The notes beneath the pieces were generated by a model. It was not told the DNA's origin and did no database searches. It saw nothing but the letters and a program-made list of their open reading frames with translations. DNA of 64,000 nucleotides from positions 1-64,000 of the forward strand of contig NW_026570422.1 in the NCBI RefSeq assembly GCF_019649055.1, given 5' to 3'. Shown here in pieces: positions 1-12,500 of this stretch; the first letter of the stretch is position 1; each line of letters starts with the position of its first letter. Position numbers and translations under genes: made by a program. Source of the stretch: Paramacrobiotus metropolitanus (taxonomy: Eukaryota > Tardigrada > Eutardigrada > Parachela > Macrobiotidae).

Positions 1-324
1 ATATGCAATGCTCCAGATGACGGGAAGGAAAAGGCAATAGAACTTGAAGGAAGGCTTGCATCTATAGCCTGCCGGACGGACGCCATGGCAAATTTGATTT
101 GGGTGCTTTCCATAAAAGCCTTCTGTGTGATATTTTAGCGCTATAAAATGAGCTGCCTTTGGAAAATTAGCAAGCAGCGCAGCGGCATAAGAAGATGTGC
201 AGTCAGTGCAAAGAACCACGGCATCTACCGCATCGTAGAAAGAAGCCGTGCCGATTCCAGTTTTATTCGACAATAGATTAATAGCGAGCAAAAATATAAC
301 ATTGTTTAATTTTATCGCTGCCAT
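1..324 (-). CDS. secreted Cys-containing protein, N-terminal part, cut by window edge
   Basis: An open frame runs leftward from an ATG at 324-322 to the window edge with no stop (108 codons). It begins with a signal peptide-like stretch: a lysine near residue 5, then a hydrophobic core VIFLLAINLL, and a likely cleavage site near TGIGTA. After it comes VVLCTDCTSS, which has the LxCxxC spacing that opens Ly6/three-finger domains, and more cysteines follow. Being open at the edge and on the same strand as the next two Ly6-like genes, it could be a further member of that group, or the exon could end early at a GT inside the frame. I do not recognise the protein itself. Signal peptide: seen. Ly6 assignment: weak inference. 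Confidence 0.45.
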   Translation of the reverse strand, partial: MAAIKLNNVIFLLAINLLSNKTGIGTASFYDAVDAVVLCTDCTSSYAAALLANFPKAAHFIALKYHTEGFYGKHPNQICHGVRPAGYRCKPSFKFYCLFLPVIWSIAY

Positions 325-2557
325 TATAGTTTGGAATGGTTTGTTACTTGCGATGTTGCGCAAATATTCGGCTGTTGGCTTTTCAGTGCATAATGTTATC
401 GATCGCCCGTACGAAAACCATAGCGAGTTTGTGCCGCTTATTAAGCGTTTGGTAGTGTCTACATTTGTTTCCTCAAAGGTGCTTTGGTTTTGTAGCTTTT
501 GTGTTATTCGCGCCTCAAACAAAAACAACACTGCCATCGGCCACGTAACCTTTGGCGTGGTAATTAATAATACCGAGCACAAACTCCGAAACCGCAAATC
601 GCGTTTGTCTGATCTTTTATAACCAAAACGATTCTAAGCGGCCAAAAACAGGCTCGGCAAGACGGGAATGTCTTGAAAACAATTAAGTACATGGAATTTA
701 TCTGCAGTGTTATAAGCAAGTCTGCAGATCATGCCAAACAAACAAGATATTCTTAAGCAGACCGGCCTTGTGTGAGAGATTACCGCAATCGTTTGCAACT
801 AAAAATACGGAATGTGCTGTTTCGTAAACCCATTATTAGAGCAAAAGCTTGTAGGACGAGCAATATGACGCATCTGTTTGATCTGCTTTAAGCATACGCT
901 CGCCCACCAATGTTGCTAGAGCAAACGCTAGTTGCATCAACTTGCATGTAATTAGACGCAGCTTCCCATATCTCCTTTTCGCGTATGTTTGTCCATCATA
1001 CCAAAATGCTGAGACAAGCTCATTTTTCCATGAGCCGAATGTTTTTTCGGGCTCCATGCTCCATGCTGCATCGGCTTAGACGAGATGACAGCACCCAAGC
1101 AGGGTGATAAAATGCTTTTTAATGAGTATTTTACTGCTTGAGTATTTTTTTTAGTTAATGAGTTTTTAATTTTTATTGCTTCATTTGATGAGTATTGTTG
1201 GGCTCTTTTACGATGAGGCGCAAAGTACTTTGGTAATCCTCGTTTTTCGTCATAAAGCCTAAGTACGGGGCGAACGGGCAATTAGCTCGAAGTGAGCTCA
1301 ATCTCAGCTCAAAGTGAAGGTGAATCTTGTGTTCGAAATCTCGGATGTCACTGACTGTATACCAAGTACCAAACGCAAAGTTCCTGAATTTTTGATAAGT
1401 TTCAGTTACCTAATCAAATGCGCCGTTATGCGTGTGGTGGGCTGCGATTGACCTCCAGTTAAGTGAAGCTGGGGCGTTACAGTAACAGTTTAGTCCGAGA
1501 ACTAACCAAACGCGGGCGGAATAAATAGCAGTGACATTTTTCTTCCCCGATTGGCTAATAGCCTAATACTGTGTACTTCGGCTGAGATTAATCGGCATTG
1601 TCGCTCGGTCGGTACTCAACGATGCTTGATTTTTTAGATGATACTATTATTTTGTTTATGGGATGCCGTTTAACTTTGCATATTTAATTTGCTGAAGAAC
1701 AGAGGAAGAACCCAGTGCTTTGGTATGTCTTAAAGATCGCGATCACTTTGGAGTGTTTATACTGAATCATCGATCTCCCACGTATTCAAATTTGTTGTGG
1801 GATTAGCATTCCGCCATATAGCGCGCCACAAAGGGGTGGTCGGTACATGCCGTATATGTATTTGACGCCGTATATCGTTCAAAGTCAAAAGTCATCGGTC
1901 TTTGAGGCAAATCTAACCATAAGTCATTATGACACTGTTAGCTGCTAGCTGTGTACAGTTGTACTCGCAGTACAGTACTTCTACAGACAACCGCTGTACG
2001 TAAACGAAAACTTTCACCTACTAAACGCACATGCACGCATAACCACTGCGAATTTTAACACACAGCAGTATCCATGGAAAAAACATCCTTATTATTTTAA
2101 GCATCTGGAAGAAGCCATGGCACCGCTACTTTACGGGTCACCGGATAGTTTTTCCCCAAGCATCAGGCGGAGAACACAACAGCAAAGAAACACAGCTATT
2201 CGGCTATCAATCCACATTGCAAAATCTTGTGTAGAAAAAGGGCGTGCAAAGCACCTGCGGCGTTAGCAATAGAAACCTAATTGCTTCTAAGACAGCGATT
2301 AAGCCTTGCGGTAGTAAGGGAAACGCAGCAGCTGTGTTTAGTGCACTTTGAGTGCACGTCGTAAGATCTTGAATGACATTAATGCTTTTGGGCGTTTTTT
2401 CAATGTATAAAATTTTATTAATTTATCTACGGAAACTTACTGATATGTGCATTGTGCACTAGCTGTTGCCGAATACAACACAGATCATCGTTTTTTTTGT
2501 CGAACGTAAACAGGCATCGAGTACTGCACTTCTATACATACAGATACGAACTACGAA
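325..2557. other. no gene recognised
   Basis: AT-rich spacer. Short open frames on both strands have no domain pattern, no consistent splice partners and no resemblance to a family I know. Nothing else supported here. Confidence 0.5.
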
Positions 2558-2700
2558 GCAGACCTGTACGTTGTCATGCGATACCCGGTCCATAAGGATG
2601 AGAGCAGCTTTTAACAGCAACTGTTTATAATAAACCGTTGAAAGCTGTTACGTTCTTATGGACAAGGTACCGCATGGCGCATGGCAACGTACAAGTCTGC
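2558..2700. repeat. long imperfect hairpin (foldback, MITE-like)
   Basis: The left arm starts gcagacctgtacgttg and the right end, read in reverse complement, starts gcagacttgtacgttg. Similarity continues through a 'ggtccataagga'/'tgtccataagaa' block and 'cagctttt'/'cagctttc' towards the centre, so about 60-65 bp on each side can pair around a short AT-rich loop near 2630. The size and near-complete palindromy fit a small foldback/MITE; a structured RNA gene is an alternative. Confidence 0.6.
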
Positions 2701-2924
2701 AGCAGCATGCAGAGATTGCGCTGTCGATAAAAAAATTTTTAATGTCTTAGTGAATGCAGCTTTAACAGTTAAAATTTAAAAGCATCTAACTGCAAGAAGC
2801 AGTGAAAAGCTTAACTATGTACAAGGTAGCCTCGCGCATCCGCGCTCGGCACTTAAGTACTGGGTAATATTGGCTTTGTTTTGGAAAGGTCATTATAAAT
2901 ATAATTATGAAGCCTGACATTCGG

Positions 2925-3535
2925 AATTTCCGACGTTCTGACAATTTTAATTTTTCACGTTATAAAGTTCTGATGTTCTGACGTGCTAACGTTCTGACGA
3001 TCTAACTTTTCTGCCTTCTTACGTTCTAACGTTCTGATGTTCTTACTTTATGACGTTCTGACGTTCTGACGTTCTAACGTTCTGACGTTGTTACGTTCCG
3101 GCGTTCTGACGTTCTAACGTTCTGGCGTTCTGACGTTCTAACGTTCTGGCGTTCTGACGTTCTAACGTTCTGACATTCTGCCGTTCTTACGTTCTGATGT
3201 TCATACTTTATGACGTTCTGATGTTATAACTTTCTGACGTTCTAACGTTCTGGCGTTCTGACGTTCTAACGTTCTGACATTCTGCCGTTCTTACGTTCTG
3301 ATGTTCATACTTTATGACGTTCTGATGTTATAACGTTCTGACGTTGTTACGTTCTGGCGTTCTGACGTTCTAACGTTCTGGCGTTCTGACGTTCTAACGT
3401 TCTGATGTTCTTACTCTATGACGTTCTGACGTTCTAACGTTCTGACGTTGTTACGTTCTGGCGTTGATATTCTAACGTTCTGACGTCATGACGTTCTGAC
3501 GATTTTACGTTTTAAATTTGACGTTTTGACGCTCT
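2925..3535. repeat. minisatellite, 8-bp unit gacgttct
   Basis: About 600 bp made almost wholly of variants of an 8-bp unit (gacgttct, aacgttct, ggcgttct, tacgttct). Variants recur in blocks of three (24 bp), and a longer block containing 'gttcatactttatg' occurs twice (near 3200 and 3305), so there is higher-order structure from unequal exchange. No coding potential is implied. Confidence 0.85.
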
Positions 3536-4196
3536 GAAATACTTATGGACTTTTGCATGACGTACTGTAATATACATATTTTACCTAAAGAGCAAGTATT
3601 TATGCATCCGCTATAGTCTCCGTGGTTACACTCATTATGTTAATCGTAAGTACTGTTAATCGCTGTGCAGTGAATACTTTTTCGAGTGCTCTTTACGTTT
3701 CCCATACTTAAGACCTGGTGAAACCATCTTCTGACCACTGGTTAATAAAAAAAAAACAAAAATCTATTGGCAAACCTATGGAAAATATGGAATTTTTTAA
3801 GACCAAGCTGGACTAAAACTGACCACGCGTTGACGAGTCTATAAAAACGGCGCATAAATATGTTTTGGTCGGTAAGATTGTATGAATATATAAAGACATA
3901 CGTAAATCAAGTAGGGTACAACTACGTGCAGGAAAAACGCTTCACAGTCCACAACATTTACTCGTGTATTATATTACGACATAAATTACGAACTACTGTG
4001 CATCAAGGAAAATTAACCTGCACCAAAGCTATCAAAAAAGCGAAATTCTATCTCATGTACGACCGCAAATATCGTAGTGTTTGAAGAGACACATTTTAAA
4101 CACAAAGATTACCAAGTACATTACCGAAAATATTCAACCTAAAAATTAAAAAAAAACAGTTTACATTTTTTGCATCAGCCTCTTGGAAAGAATCTT

Positions 4197-6144
4197 TCAT
4201 GCAATATCTTCATCTTCTTCATCCTCGTCATCCGACTTTCTCTTCTTTTTCTTTTTATTACGTGTCATCCGCCAGACCATAAATAGGATAATCAGCGCAA
4301 TTACCTAATTAAATATAATACACAGTCTTATCTCCTCACAGCACGCCAGAACAGTAAATAACAGCTATGAAACAATGATGTGTGTATTACCAGAACCAAT
4401 CCAACAATAATTGCAATTGTCGTTGTAGACAATCCTCCCGTTTCTACTCATAAAAGCCGCGATTAACAGTTGCCGCATTCAACCACCCAAAAAGGCACAC
4501 ACAATAGCGCGCAGTGTTTTACCTTTCTGTGCAGGGATAGGGGTCGTTGTGGCTAAAGAGAATATGCGTCATTTATAATGCGTTTACATAACTTCGAAGT
4601 ACCTTAAGCCTCTTACCGTTCACCGCTCTGCCCTGTGCGGCCGCTCCTCCTTCCTTTTCTGAAGAAGGTCGAAAACTTGTCATGACTCCAACTGGTTGTA
4701 AGGGAGCAATGAAACCATTACTAACCAGTTGCTCCTGGGTATGTTTCGGGAGGAAAAGTGAGCGCAGGTGTCGATTCGGTCCTTGATGGCAGACTAGGAG
4801 GAACCGGACCGTCCGGAAGCGCTATAAGGTAATCGACGTCCTCTTTGTTCATGCGCCATTGAGTATAAGTCATAGCTTGCTATCCAGCAAAGGGAAATAA
4901 ACAAATTCATTTGTAAAAAGAAAACTGTCACAGCCGTGGTCGTAATGTATTCGTGATGATTCGCTGTACGCAAGAACGGTAGCTACTTGTACAATCATGC
5001 GTTGCCCCGCACTGAAGCAAATGTTTAACTGAAGCACGTAGCAGCAAGAGGAGAAATGGCATTACCGTCGTACTTGGTCATTATCATGAAATCTTTTCAA
5101 CTTCATAACTTGGTTGTATAGCATGTTGTTGCAGCCGTCGTAGCTGCACACACATTCGTAGGGCAGTCCGATGAAATAGCAATCCATTGTGCCATTGGGA
5201 GGCCTATCTGTAGTGCGAACTTTTTCGCCAACGTTCGGACATCCGCGGATAAGATCTGAACGAAAAGGCATCTGATTATCGGGTAGCGGATTGGATCTTT
5301 TAAGCTGCACTGAAGGCAGAACAGCAGCCAGAAATTATTATCGATAGATTCACACTGTTGACCCGAGACGGTTTGCAGTATCCGCATGCAGGCTGTTTAC
5401 CGTTGACGTACTGTAGCCTCCGGTATCCTTCAAATAAATGCGCACGTCACAGTACCCCTGGTAGCACGCTTTTGGCACGGCTGCAAGATAAGACTTTTGC
5501 AAAAGGCATCCAGGACAAAGTACAGAGTAGAATCCTGTACTACTCTGTACTTTGTCTTTAACAAGCCATGGCGTTAGCGTTGAGTAAGCAGAGATTTCGG
5601 CAGAAAACTAATCAGAAAAACGTAAAGCTTATGTGAGTTGTTGATCTGCTACTTCACACAGCAAAAGCAATTTCGGGTGCAGTACTAGATTATGTAATAA
5701 TTTACACGCGATATAACTCATCCAGAACGTGTACAACAATCAAAATCCCAAAAACCACTACCAACTTTAAAACAACCAAAATTAGCATCAATAATTTTCA
5801 ATAAATATATGTGTTTTCCAGCTACATCGTCGGACAATTAAAACGATATACTTTCGGCGTGCTAGCTTACTTTGCGGTATAGGTCCAGCGGAGCAAGGGC
5901 TGTCCGAACTATCCTCACAAGCCGTGCACACACTTCCTCCGCATCTCATCACTGTCCAACAAAATATAATAATTATGCGGCTAGTGGTATAACGTAATAG
6001 TATGAGAAATCCCAAGTCGCCTACTGTACGCTTTGTTATTACCTCGAAATGACAATACATACAAGCCAACAAGTATTCCTACGGGCCACAGAAAAATCCG
6101 ACCGAGATCACACATACAAAGCCAACTGAAACTCGCGAAACCAT
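4197..6144 (-). CDS. Ly6/uPAR-like type I membrane protein (paralogue 1)
   Basis: Exons (-): 6144-6083, 5944-5871, 5309-5074, 4879-4726, 4691-4617, 4552-4523, 4443-4391, 4304-4197; phases agree throughout; 263 aa. Exon 1 is a signal peptide. Exons 2-3 carry the extracellular domain: CxxC at its start and a closing CVCSYDGCNN, the CxC..D.CN ending typical of Ly6/three-finger domains. A Ser/Thr/Pro/Gly-rich stalk follows. Exons 7-8 together encode one transmembrane helix (TTTIAIIVGLVLVIALIILF), then a basic stop-transfer stretch with lysines and an acidic C-terminus. Most Ly6 proteins are GPI-anchored, so a true transmembrane segment with a cytosolic tail is unusual. Ligand unknown. The gene lies tail-to-head with its paralogue at 6966-9268. 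The splice model is inference; the domain pattern is directly visible. Confidence 0.7.
5514..5556. repeat. perfect 17-bp inverted repeat, 9-nt loop
   Basis: gacaaagtacagagtag at 5514-5530 and its exact reverse complement at 5540-5556, separated by aatcctgta. It lies in the intron between exons 2 and 3 of the Ly6-like gene, the same intron position as the hairpin at 8590-8651 in the paralogue. Confidence 0.9.
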
Positions 6145-6965
6145 TTGATTATGAGAGTGCGTGCGACTAGTAACGGTTATCCAAATTTTTTAAATCAAGC
6201 CGATCGGTTTTGCCTAAATATAAAATTCAAATTTCATGTTCGTCATCAGAAATGGTGATGGTGAACGGTTCGAATCTACAAAATTCTATGGGAAGGATAG
6301 GGTCAACTGAATTCAGAAACCAGTAAGTATGTGAGAAGTTTTCCGTAAGTACTTAATTTTCCCAACGTGAGATAGTTGATTGACATAGAATATGCAAGGT
6401 GTGTATTAGTCGATAAGTTGCCAGGCGAAATTTTCAATAAGATCCAGATGGCTTGGTGCGCCACTTGGTGCGCCACTAGTAACACTCCGTATGCAGATAC
6501 TTATCTGAAGCTGTGTAAAAGCGTTCGTATGTGGATTAAGCTATTTTCTCACCGGAATCTACTGCCCGAATGAAACAATAGCTGCTAACTGCTAAGTATT
6601 TATTATGTTCAGCCAAACCGTTTCCGGTGGCATTTTTAGAAAAATTGTTTAACTGTTTCTGTTGTGCAAAAATATTCTAGAGCCACCGTGAATACCGAAA
6701 TGCAATACTCAGGGATTGGTAGCCACATTTTATGTCGATTTATGTCGCAGTTGTCTGGTTTGACAGAAAAATATACGCTGCACGAAATGAAAGTAAACAC
6801 ACCAACACCTCACATCACACTAGACGCAACAATAAACGGTTACTGAGTTGAGGAATCTATAAAAAATCCAGAATGTAAATTCTCAATAATCAACATCACA
6901 ACGTACGCACTAGACTAATATTTCTAAACATAATATTGCACTCAGCGTGTACCATCGAATTCCCA
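6145..6965. other. spacer between the two Ly6 paralogues
   Basis: About 800 bp between the end of paralogue 2 (6966) and the start of paralogue 1 (6144). It should hold the promoter of paralogue 1. No convincing coding exon seen; short open frames at 6376-6573 and 6664-6846 have no supporting pattern. Confidence 0.45.
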
Positions 6966-9268
6966 TCAAGCTCTTCCTTTAGTTGAGCTCTGGCGACACT
7001 GTCGTGTGCTGGCGAACATAACTCCGCCAATCATAACCTGGCAAACACCTGGCAAAAATTACTTGATTTGCAGATTTGCAGTTTATCACGGACGCGAAGG
7101 AATTGGCATACCACCGAAACGCCGGCAACGATCACGATCATTTCCATCGACATTCTTCGCGATCCTGCTAAATTACAAAATATCCCGCTAGCCAAATGAA
7201 CGAAATGTTTCAACAAGCGATTTATGGAACCGCCTCGTTTCGGTGCACTGACTGCGCAAATAGTTTGCCCCACATTCTCGGGCCGGGGTCAAAAGAATAA
7301 TGTAGATGCCAAATATACAAATTATATTTTTGGTTTTTTATGTAAACATATATACCCATTCACTGAATCCAGTGCGCTGGCTGATTCCGTGTACAAGGGA
7401 ATTAGCCGTGCGAATTTGGAACATTTGCGACATTTTTTGCGGCAAGAAACTGCGAAGAACATGGAAGCTAAGAAAATCGCTGCGTTTTGGTCTTCGGCTG
7501 CATTGTTGCTGTGCCATGACACGCTGGGCATGCCTTTGAAACGGCTTCTGCGTCTTATTACTCCGTATAACAACGACTATAATTGTCAACATTCGTGCTA
7601 CTATTCGGTCCAGCTGAAGTCAACAAAATCGTACTGGCTCGTTCGTTTATAGCAGCTATTACGTTTTGTGGTGTCTGCCATCGCAGCTCGTTCCAAAAAA
7701 TCAAACTGAATAAAATTACAGAAGTCGCATACCAAGACGCGGTACAGAAGACGTGGCATTCCGAGCTGATGTTTGGTTTCCTACAGGAAGTACATCACGT
7801 GGCAATAAATCAACGTAAATCAAAAGAACTATTGCGGATATGCATGCAGTATGCAACCTTTTATGTCTAACGGCTCGGCTATTTAAGTATGTAGCATATG
7901 CGTGCGAGAACTGATGTAAAAGATGCCTTAATGTTCTGTAATCGAGTGATTCTAACAAGCTCGCAACAACTGATACGGTACAACTCACTTGTCAGTAAAA
8001 GCTTAATACCTGCTTACAGTATGTCATGCTATATACCTGATCTGGTCCTTCCCATAGCCGGTGCGCCGCCCATTTTATCGTTAATATCGTCTGTTACAAC
8101 CCATAAATTGACATTACAATCGGTTTGTAATCAGCGCACTGTGTGACCCGAACATACCAGACATATTGGCGACCCATGGTGCCTTGATTAACTGCTTGGC
8201 TTCTTCGGCTGTGAAGAACTACTAATAATTTCCCAAGCTTGTTCACCGTTAGAAACGACCGGCCACAGTACAATGTAGTAGACTTACACGTCTGCCTGGT
8301 AGTTTGTTCGTCTGTATGGGGATAGCGGCCATCAACCTTTCCAACTGCTCGTAGGAAAGCCCATTGCAGAGATCCTGCTGACAGATGCAGGCGTCACGGT
8401 TCTTGTTCCAGTTCTCGCAGTACATGGAGGCGTTTTGCGGGATGGGGATGTCGGTCGTATCCATGATCAAGGCACAGCTCCGGCTAAAAGCTACAAAACA
8501 CGAATGTTTGGATTGCTGAGATTGTTCTTTAACCATACGGCTTCCCCGCTACAGTTTACTCTTAGGGTTTTACCTCAAAATTAGTTACTAAAGTTATTTC
8601 CTGGTCTAGTTACTGTACTAATGATTAGTACGTAGACCAGGAAATAACTTTCTCAGAATAATAAAGTTCAAATTTGTTATGGAACTGAAATTTTCTGAGC
8701 CACAAGGTATGGTCAAATTTTGAAAAATTGAGACCGGCATTTAAAAAATTGCTTTTGACGGTTTTTTCGATGCTTTACTGTTGTCCGAGCAATTTTTAGC
8801 AATTAATGTAGAACAAAAACTCGAAAACGGAGTTAATGATGACAAGAAAAAGGAAAAAATGCCAGAATGCAAAAAGAAGTCATACAACGTTTTCTGCAGT
8901 ATACTTTGACTTACGATTGCTTAGTGGAGCGTTGATGACCTCAAAATACTCTGTCCTGCAGACTTTGTCACAGCTTGTCTGAGCACTGGCGGAAGCTGCA
9001 GGCATCAAAAGAACAATATTTATTGCAAATTGCTAACATTTTAAAATCCAGGAATATACCAAGATCGTTAACGGAAACGTCACACGTGGACCCAACCGAA
9101 CCGGTACACTTGTAGCAAGTTAGTGGGCGTACTTGATTAACTGCAAGTTACAAGAACACATAATCAGCCAGAGTCACACAATTTTGATTGACAGTAAGTG
9201 TCAAAGAGATTACCATTAAACCAGAATTGCAGAAACACAATGACGATAAAGGAAAACTGACAAAACAT
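6966..9268 (-). CDS. Ly6/uPAR-like type I membrane protein (paralogue 2)
   Basis: Exons (-): 9268-9214, 9140-9060, 8995-8915, 8490-8290, 8208-8158, 8090-8037, 7164-7112, 7037-6966; 215 aa, all phases consistent. Exon 1 is a signal peptide (MFCQFSFIVIVFLQFWF). Exons 2-4 give the Cys-rich domain, opening LTCYKCTGS and closing CICQQDLCN, the Ly6 signature. A low-complexity stalk follows, then one transmembrane helix split by an intron (MEMIVIVAGVSV / VMIGGVMFA) and a short basic tail. The transmembrane exon is 53 nt with entry phase 1 and exit phase 0, exactly as in the neighbour at 4197-6144, so the two genes are tandem duplicates despite low sequence identity. The gene is head-to-head with CFAP61 (285 bp between start codons). 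Function beyond a cell-surface role is unknown. Confidence 0.7.
8590..8651. repeat. perfect 19-bp inverted repeat with a second hairpin in its loop
   Basis: aaagttatttcctggtcta at 8590-8608 is the exact reverse complement of 8633-8651. The 24-nt loop contains its own 8+1+8 palindrome, gtactaat-g-attagtac. It lies in the intron between exons 3 and 4 of Ly6 paralogue 2. It could be a pre-miRNA-sized stem-loop or a tiny foldback insertion. Confidence 0.9.
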
Positions 9269-9553
9269 ACATCAGTAAGTTATTGCTCTTCTGCCCAGTA
9301 AATTAAATTAATAAATTTATTGGAATATAAAACTTCCTAGCTGAACTGCGTGTCTAGAAACAAAAGCATCGATTTCTAAAGCTGTAGCTGTCTCTAGTGA
9401 AGACCAGTGAAATACAAGACGGCTTATTTTTTGATAAACTTTTTACCATTTATAGTAGATCGCTTCCGGTTTGAGGTTTTAGTTCCCAGGCAACGCTGGC
9501 ATGCTGTCAACTGTGGTGTCAGGCATGTGGCAAAAACGTGGGATTTAGCATAG
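9269..9553. promoter_or_regulatory. probable bidirectional promoter region
   Basis: 285 bp between divergent start codons of Ly6 paralogue 2 (-) and CFAP61 (+). Position only; no defined core motif is claimed. Confidence 0.4.
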
Positions 9554-12500
9554 ATGAATAGTACTTCGCGGGCTATGAAGAATAACGACAATGTATCAGA
9601 GTCAGCGCCACGGGTATCACATTACAGAACTAAAGGACCAAAGGTCTACAGTCGATTTAAGGCTCGCAGAACAGAATATGCGGATATATCAGTTTTGCAG
9701 ACGCTGAGCGAGGAGCAATGGAACGCAGGGAGGTTTGGTCGTCAACGTCTTGAGCAGTTACTGTAAGCAAAAATTCCTTCTCAAAACCCGCAAAATCTTA
9801 ATCTTCGGTTTTCGTTGTGCCCCGATTGTTGAAGGCGCCTTGTACAGTTTCATTTTTGTTTATTATTAGAAATGGAGATGACAGGTTAACGCGATATAAT
9901 TATTATGCGTTATATTGAGAAATTCTTGTGAATACTGCATATGCTCTGAAGATTTTCATTTTAAAAAACTGATCAGTATGCTTCACATTCGTTTCGGATT
10001 TTCAATATTTTTAGCAATTTTATTTTGTTACTTTGGCTTCCTTTGGCCGAGCTTGTTTTTACTTGTACTACTTCATTTTAAAAGGTACGAGTATAAATAA
10101 CTAAAATACAATAGACTGCATGCTCATGATTTCTCTGCATTGCAGTGAGAACAGCCTGTACTCCGTTACCGTGATCGAACAGACCAAGCGCTTTGAGCAC
10201 ATCTGCGGTTACGCCGCCTTCAGCGACATCCCCACCCGTGTTCTCTCGCATATCCCAAACTGGTCGGACATCCTTCAGTCTTCTCTACCAACGAAATATT
10301 TCTCTAATGGGAACACTATCTTTCTCAGTGCATTCCTTTCCGAGCCATCCTCCTATCCTAAGATCTTGGAAGAATCCCTCACGGTCCTCTTCCATCTGCA
10401 GCCGGAGTTGGATTACTGCTTAGTCGTCACGGAAGGCAGCGAACTCGACTGTGTTTACCAGAAATGGTTTCCAGCATGGATTACATATACAGACGGAACG
10501 GCGGAGTTTTGTGTGGGCATTTGTCGAAAGGAATATGTGTTTCCCCGAATGGAGATCCGAGAAGCGGGATACGATGACGTTCCTCATGTTATTGGATGGT
10601 TCGGAAGGCTTCACGAGAAGGTGCGGAGGGAAGTTGGAGAGATATGGCTGGAGAAGATTGTCAGGGCCAGTCCGCAGAGTAAGGATACCAAGTGCTTTGT
10701 CGTTAAGGTAGATTACTCTGCGATTTTCTATACTCTTACAAAACCAAGGGGCTTTCCGTTGCCTGTTCTTCCCTTCATTTGCTTCTTTGCCACATTCTAT
10801 CTGCTTAACGCAGAAGCCGCATACTTCTTATAATTTATCACAAAATCACGTAGCGGAAATCAGTTCCCAGGAATGTTATGCGTGGGAATATGCTCCGATA
10901 CAACCGAAAGCTTTTCTGCGTCGCATTTTTTTCTATCGTTCCTTCTTTGGGTTCTTTTGTCCTGCATGCACTATTAATTTTCCCGATGCTGAAAGTTCTA
11001 TATTGTATTTTGTTCTATGTTGTTCTATGTTCTGTGTTGAACTCAGTGCACACGATGAGGTAGACAGTACCGAATTGTAATAAGCTTGGGAACACAGTTT
11101 TGCTTTATAAAACTGCAATCAGATCTTAGTGCACTGTAGTGTAATTCTTCTCGCAACTTTGCTAAATAAATATGTACGCTGTTTTAAATGCTAGGCTATC
11201 TATTTATCTCGTATCTCAACAATTTCTCGTGAGGCTTTCGTCTACTTCCATCCATTTATTCGTATGCTGTCTGTTCTACCTGTACAACCAGTGCACCGTG
11301 CACGCACTTTCGAGATCGCATGTCAGTCAGCATCCGCTTAGGAATTAGGATTACGTGCAACATTTTATATTGTCGTTCTAGACTTACATTTTCACAGTTT
11401 TTGAAACACTAATCATTCTAACAGGTCGTTTATTTTTACTAGGATACGCAAGACACCATCCGCGGCTTCATCGGCTTAACAACTGCCAATATTGATTGGG
11501 ATTATCTGAACCATTACTACGAAACTGATATCTTTCACCGGTTCAAAAAGATCACCGACTTTGACCGAGTGGCCGCGAGGTACTCCAACTGTGACATTGA
11601 CCTTGGCGGCACCACTTCAGATGATCCTATCTATGGGCTACGGCAATCGGCTCCTAGCTTTGCGGAAGGAGGAGCGCCAGTTCTACCGGAACAAGAATCA
11701 ACGGAGATGTTTATCACTGCTCTGGTTAATCAACTGGATACTGAAGCGATAGAAAACGAGGAGCAGAGGCGGGGTACCATTGAAACAGCTAAAGAAATCG
11801 TAGCAGAGTTGGTGGATGCGGCAAATGCACCGGACAGACGCAGTACCGCGGCAGTCACTTTAGACGCTGTTGAAGAGATCGAGACAGCAGCAAAAATTAT
11901 GATCCGCGAGAGTCGCACAAATGTGGAGAATGCGAAAGCGATTGTAGAGGACATCGTAGATTCTTCAAGAGATCAAGCTGAAGAGCCGAGAACAACGGTC
12001 GAGGCAGCCGCTTTGCTGCTTGATTCCGTAATCAACGAAATCGACCTACCTGACGACGACACAGGACCGTATGGACTACTCGAATCTCCTGCAAAGGTTA
12101 TAGCATCCGCATCGTCAACTTTTGACCTTTTATCAACCGCTCGCGCAATCGTAAATGATATGTTGGAAACAATCGACCATCCACGAGAAACGTTAACAGC
12201 ACTGAAATCTTCGTTGCTGGCTGTTCCCAAAGTGGTGATCCCGGTGATTGGTCCATCAGCCAGTGACATCGACTTGGCGGATTACAGAGAAGATTCAGTG
12301 GATTATTCACCCAGCTTCAACATCGATGATTACGCGAAACGGTTAGTAGGGAGTTTGGTGAAAGTAGCCGAGTCGTCGCATTCTCTCACGCCCGCTTTGA
12401 CGGATTCAGTCAAGAGTTTGATTAACTTTCTGGAAGAACAAGGAGTCAAGATGGCGGAACTGCGGGATCACGTAAATAGCGTGATGGACGTGGCGGGTAT

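Noticed and set aside
7224-7652. 142-aa plus-strand open frame
   Set aside because: It lies in the intron between stalk and transmembrane exons of Ly6 paralogue 2, has no domain pattern and overlaps several equally long frames on both strands.
7716-7988. 90-aa minus-strand frame as a possible last exon of Ly6 paralogue 2
   Set aside because: It can be joined in phase, but the exons at 7164-7112 and 7037-6966 give a transmembrane end matching the paralogue in exon length and phase, which is far better support.
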